In this document: positions 61,601 to 64,000 of the stretch, one piece after another | Numbering within the stretch: position 1 is the first letter of the stretch | How the letters are laid out: each line of letters opens with the position of its first letter | Assembly (NCBI GenBank): GCA_031553045.1 | Contig: JAVBLZ010000010.1 | Location: 18,617 to 82,616 of the forward strand | From: CALXQW01 sp031553045 | GTDB taxonomy: Bacteria; Verrucomicrobiota; Verrucomicrobiia; Opitutales; Intestinicryptomonadaceae | Direction: 5' to 3' | Length of the DNA: 64,000 nt | Made by a program: the position numbers and the translations under genes | Notes under the pieces: model-generated | The model's input: the letters and a program-made list of their open reading frames with translations, nothing else | Database searches by the model: none | What the model was told of the DNA's origin: nothing

Positions 61601-64000
61601 ACTTATGAAAATATTGGAACGTCTCTTTGGAGAGTTACAAGATATATTTCTGAGAATAGTCCTGACGCCATTTCCACGCTCAAAATGCGGATTAGCGGGT
61701 ATTCAGTTCCAAATGACGACGAATATCATGTTTTTATGGAATCTTTGCTACATTCCGGCAATATACAAACCCGCATAATTCACCAAGTAAAGAAAAATTC
61801 AAAACTAAGGCAAGTGGTGGAGGTTATGAAAGATATAAATACTTTGGTTGAAACCAAACGCACAACAACATATTTAAATCAAAAAGAAATCAATTTTAAG
61901 GAGTCAATTAAATATCCTGAAGTGCCAGAAGAAGTATTCGTATCTGGTTATACAAATGAATATAACGAGTTGGGAGAGATCAAAGCCATATACCACGGAC
62001 GAAACAAGGCGGATTATGACTATGTGTTGCACTATTCTTACTATCCCAAAACCGCAGCTATATCTGCGCCGGTTGATCCGTTCATATTGGTTGTGTCGAA
62101 TTATGCGCATGTTATCGAGAGCCTTAACCCTCCGTCAATTTATGGTAAAGGCAGATTGAAGTCGGTAATTTTTGAAGTCTTTGGCGGCATGAAAAAGGGT
62201 GTTAAATTTGATTATATTCCAGACAATATGCGCAATGCGGGCGCAGTATCGGCGGTTACATATATTGACGATTTTGTGAGCCTAACAGGGCCGAAGGTCA
62301 ATTATGTTTATGATGACAAAGGCAACATAATTCATGCTGAAGGTTATGAGCAAATACCAGTTTCTTATGAATATGATGACATGGGCGACCTAGTAAAAAT
62401 GACTCTTGAGGGGGCTATTACGACTTGGGCTTATGATAAATCTACAGGTTTGCCCAAAAGTAAAACAGACGGTGTCGGCAATGTGCGTTCCACAACTTAT
62501 GTGTCGGGTACGTCCAGAGTGTCTAAAACCACCGATGAACGAGGTATAGAGACTCAATATCAACGCTTATATAGCGAAAAATCTGACAGGCGCAGATATT
62601 GGGTGCACATACCCAATCATAAAACAATAACATACGATACTGATTTTGGAGACAATGTTTTGTATCTTGAATCTGAAGGCAAAGAGGGTGTCAGGTCGAT
62701 ATGGTCTTATGAATATGCAGCGCATGGGAACATTCCCACAAAAGAGAATTTGCCGGACTCTTACAGTCTCGTCAGAGAATTTGACGCATTTGGCAATGTC
62801 TCACACATAGAGGTTAAAAACAAATTTAATGAGACTCTATATAGCGTTGCTTATGAAAATGAGCCTTCGGGCAGTATTAAAGCGCTAGTAGTCGGCGAAA
62901 AGCGCATTGAATATGAGCGTATTTTAAAAGATAGGCGTATAAATAAGATAAAATTTCCTATAGGGTCCGGCACATTAGATTTGAATTATGGATATGACGG
63001 TTTAACGCGTATTACAGAGATTGCCATGGGCTCCGCCCGAAAAATTTCTTATATGGTAAATAGTTTGGATAAGATACTTTCAAGTACATATTATGAATTT
63101 GGAGATGCAAATTTCAAATGGAATTATAGATACACATACCCACAATACGCTTTGCAAAGCGCAAAAAAGAGCCATCCCTCCAGCAATGAAAACCCTTGGG
63201 TGGCGGAAATTCCTCAGGGTGAAGGTGTCTCGTATTTGTCTTACGGCTACGGGAACTTTACAACTCATGGTGGTAATTTTCAAGAGGAGAGCTTGTCTGG
63301 TGTTGGCGGTGGGCCTAAAATCTCATACTTTTATGACGGTGCAAATAGGTTGCTTTCAAAGACAAACAATGCATTTTTTGCGGTGCGTGGCAGTGCGGCT
63401 TTGGGTACGGATATAGGCGTTAAAATAAATGATGAAGCAACGCCCCAGGCATTGCTTGCCCTGCGTGAAAATGGGAATAGGCAGGAGTATCTCTTTGGTC
63501 TTGAGTATGGGGACGCTGTGTCGTATCCCTTGATAAAAGTGGAGGCTTCGAGAGTTCAGGAGGACGGCACGCTCGCAAGGAGTATGCAGTTTGGCAGGAA
63601 GTATCTGCCTCCAAAACAAGAGGGGTTTACGCATGACGCCGCAGGCAATCTGACGCACGACGGACGCTGGCAATACGATTGGGATGGCGAGGGGCGGCTT
63701 GTAAACTTGGAGACTTCTGAGGATGCCGTTTTGGCGGGCATACCTTGGCGCAGGATAGAGTACGATTACGATTGGAAGGGTCTTAAGACGGCCGAGCGTA
63801 AATTTATAAAGAGGGCTGATGGCGAGATTATTCTTGAAAGGGAATCGAGGCGTATCTATGATAATTATAATATGATACTGGAAATCATAGACACTTCTGG
63901 CAAGCCTAGGGAGGTGCGCAAATACTACTACGGTGAAGACGCCGCAGGGTCTTTGTACGCCACAGGCGGGACAAGAGGGCTGGTCATGATTGAAGTTAAT
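58661..64000 (+). CDS. Giant secreted RHS/YD-repeat protein (partial, continues past the window)
   Basis: From the ATG at 58661 the frame stays open for exactly 1,780 codons to the last base, with no stop, so the gene runs past the edge. It starts with a signal-like segment ending near SYACCMGC (Cys pairs at about 42-46). The first ~1,000 residues are strand-rich and not recognised. From about residue 1,050 YD-type units become clear: ITYYDMDSNGNV, YVYDDKGNIIHAEGYE, YEYDDMGDLVKMT, FYDGANRLLSKT, THDAAGNLTHDGRWQYDWDG, YDNYNMILEII. It resembles RHS shells that enclose a C-terminal effector or surface domain. The C-terminal core signature and any toxin lie beyond the window. Confidence 0.88.
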   Translation, partial: MNTFKFAQIKTRIISFLVSTVIVLRIFSTTSYACCMGCNTPLDEASYNPGVDVLALPMGNAMEGEKLGDISIREDDRNIQDVVKVSSVNVFIDDELFKKYSKMGNMKGSKPVYGGGYAFEENGGWFESMQLRVSARPNASDMHPNAKGFTLKGYTQLQGVEDSDLWLDIPSEKKKLLYTINVVGGYKSDIKDEAFADVSTISWPAIYVIEIQKTTFTADTPKVENFKIYQYFESANIPSDNTWRYEGRSHTAICEKIVSTITVKNKDANDTTFDVVRRILVKDDISREWEIIRYKLYDFSPLDDERKKQGGKLIKFIEGKHKNIAIKSYDRIGRIGKNGAINTISLEEVVLNLPQGKDERQNVLKPQFIRRKNGTVELFEHDKKDSSRPARIYRLKPNKESGKDSKITLDGLVGSEIEVEEISYDSSDNTESSRTIKKGILRRNNQPQKGDDSKNENSFKLENSKDISKRDYIVSRDSKTGRREKKSVTKTFNISTGEAVKSTDYVEISDASGSYILNAVSGEANYFSVRYGAYVRLIDDNFVSVKSNGRPNYSYAPSIVKTESNPNFIHFTVSGEYADYNEEIIPAPWGGNITVRGVSLVDNKSELRCYVLGDFISVPDENLDLIELDLRGKLIYECVYKYVNGSFILMDWKYHFYGNYAGGVSLYGEYNMNGLYRTEKSLPGNPLGLRYSILETDYYGTIKQEYATHQYGIMTYTSGATSEYGNVRDFLVWDEGADFSSIGCGCDGYSSIKRTGKSRTLYFSLPSNGNQALMVGIMPPHQSASVAYGKYKNVSFQEFGNPGSVAGTKEVTYDIYGIPTERVNQSDPDYGRSTIVELRPGFSYTNPYSVTTHDTSAFEYSYKSGSGVVAEEFYENTSNSVRWIGTRSSGREYRTSYSDGAKRYEATPTRRISYRPTLGDGVEVTESDASSSSNDENREGVLDTITYYDMDSNGNVLSSRIEEKIGYEKISRTSPFGQNITYENIGTSLWRVTRYISENSPDAISTLKMRISGYSVPNDDEYHVFMESLLHSGNIQTRIIHQVKKNSKLRQVVEVMKDINTLVETKRTTTYLNQKEINFKESIKYPEVPEEVFVSGYTNEYNELGEIKAIYHGRNKADYDYVLHYSYYPKTAAISAPVDPFILVVSNYAHVIESLNPPSIYGKGRLKSVIFEVFGGMKKGVKFDYIPDNMRNAGAVSAVTYIDDFVSLTGPKVNYVYDDKGNIIHAEGYEQIPVSYEYDDMGDLVKMTLEGAITTWAYDKSTGLPKSKTDGVGNVRSTTYVSGTSRVSKTTDERGIETQYQRLYSEKSDRRRYWVHIPNHKTITYDTDFGDNVLYLESEGKEGVRSIWSYEYAAHGNIPTKENLPDSYSLVREFDAFGNVSHIEVKNKFNETLYSVAYENEPSGSIKALVVGEKRIEYERILKDRRINKIKFPIGSGTLDLNYGYDGLTRITEIAMGSARKISYMVNSLDKILSSTYYEFGDANFKWNYRYTYPQYALQSAKKSHPSSNENPWVAEIPQGEGVSYLSYGYGNFTTHGGNFQEESLSGVGGGPKISYFYDGANRLLSKTNNAFFAVRGSAALGTDIGVKINDEATPQALLALRENGNRQEYLFGLEYGDAVSYPLIKVEASRVQEDGTLARSMQFGRKYLPPKQEGFTHDAAGNLTHDGRWQYDWDGEGRLVNLETSEDAVLAGIPWRRIEYDYDWKGLKTAERKFIKRADGEIILERESRRIYDNYNMILEIIDTSGKPREVRKYYYGEDAAGSLYATGGTRGLVMIEVN

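Noticed and set aside
60012..63741. Several short frames on both strands across the right end
   Set aside because: They are shadows of the single large RHS frame that starts at 58661.
1..64000. CRISPR array, prophage or integrase
   Set aside because: No regularly spaced repeats and no phage or integrase protein can be seen; gaps between genes are short.

Overview
The window looks like the chromosome of an AT-rich, Gram-negative, heterotrophic bacterium. Lipid A and Kdo genes (lpxK, kdsB, kdsD) show an outer membrane. Many secreted carbohydrate-active proteins, a Tat-exported Gfo/Idh-type oxidoreductase, a GGGtGRT/NifU-like pair, an N-terminally extended RuvC and a very large secreted YD-repeat protein together suggest the Verrucomicrobiota (Opitutae-like) or a near relative. 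That placement is inference from gene content; no rRNA lies in the window. Many starts lack an obvious Shine-Dalgarno sequence.

Layout. 89-7981: a sugar-catabolic run of a URO-D-type (corrinoid methyltransferase-like) protein, an MFS sugar transporter, a secreted GH2 enzyme and a large secreted glycosidase-like gene broken by one in-frame TAG, closed by a strong terminator. 8098-10857: a secreted glycosidase-like protein. 10948-21899: lysC-thrC-cimA, a bifunctional OlsF-like acyltransferase, malQ, ptsI and a GlcD-like FAD oxidase. 22007-24389: three surface-glycan type genes (GT8, SAM methyltransferase, DUF115-like). 24488-26146 (minus): an acyl-CoA/acyl-ACP synthetase. 26278-34284: FtsB-like protein, a secreted LamG/propeller protein, a GH13 enzyme, a Tat oxidoreductase, ruvC and a nucleotidyltransferase. 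34343-36466 (minus): ppk1. 36677-38387: NifU-like plus GGGtGRT proteins. 38503-42230 (minus): hisI, dnaN, a membrane protein and lpxK.

42130-45985 is an accessory island. Two ~199-bp direct repeats (hisI start plus the presumed tRNA-Pro promoter) bracket about 3.4 kb of cargo: a pentapeptide-like tail-anchored protein, a secreted helical-barrel type protein and a tiny membrane protein. The second repeat carries a dead hisI fragment and runs into tRNA-Pro(CGG). A CE15 glucuronoyl esterase follows at 46104.

47412-50836 holds a lipoate ligase-like gene, then kdsB (fused to a membrane domain), kdsD and a PmtA-like methyltransferase whose stop codon lies in the end of a 131-bp palindromic MITE-like element. 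51730-57384 (minus) is a galactose operon: SGLT-type transporter, galK, galE and a UDP-sugar pyrophosphorylase, with no galT. The right end has a secreted Thr/Ser-rich protein and, from 58661 to beyond the window edge, one uninterrupted reading frame of at least 1,780 codons for a secreted RHS/YD-repeat protein.

Together the genes describe a cell that imports and degrades plant or host glycans (GH2, GH13, CE15, galactose pathway), builds an LPS-bearing envelope probably with ornithine lipids, and displays large surface proteins.
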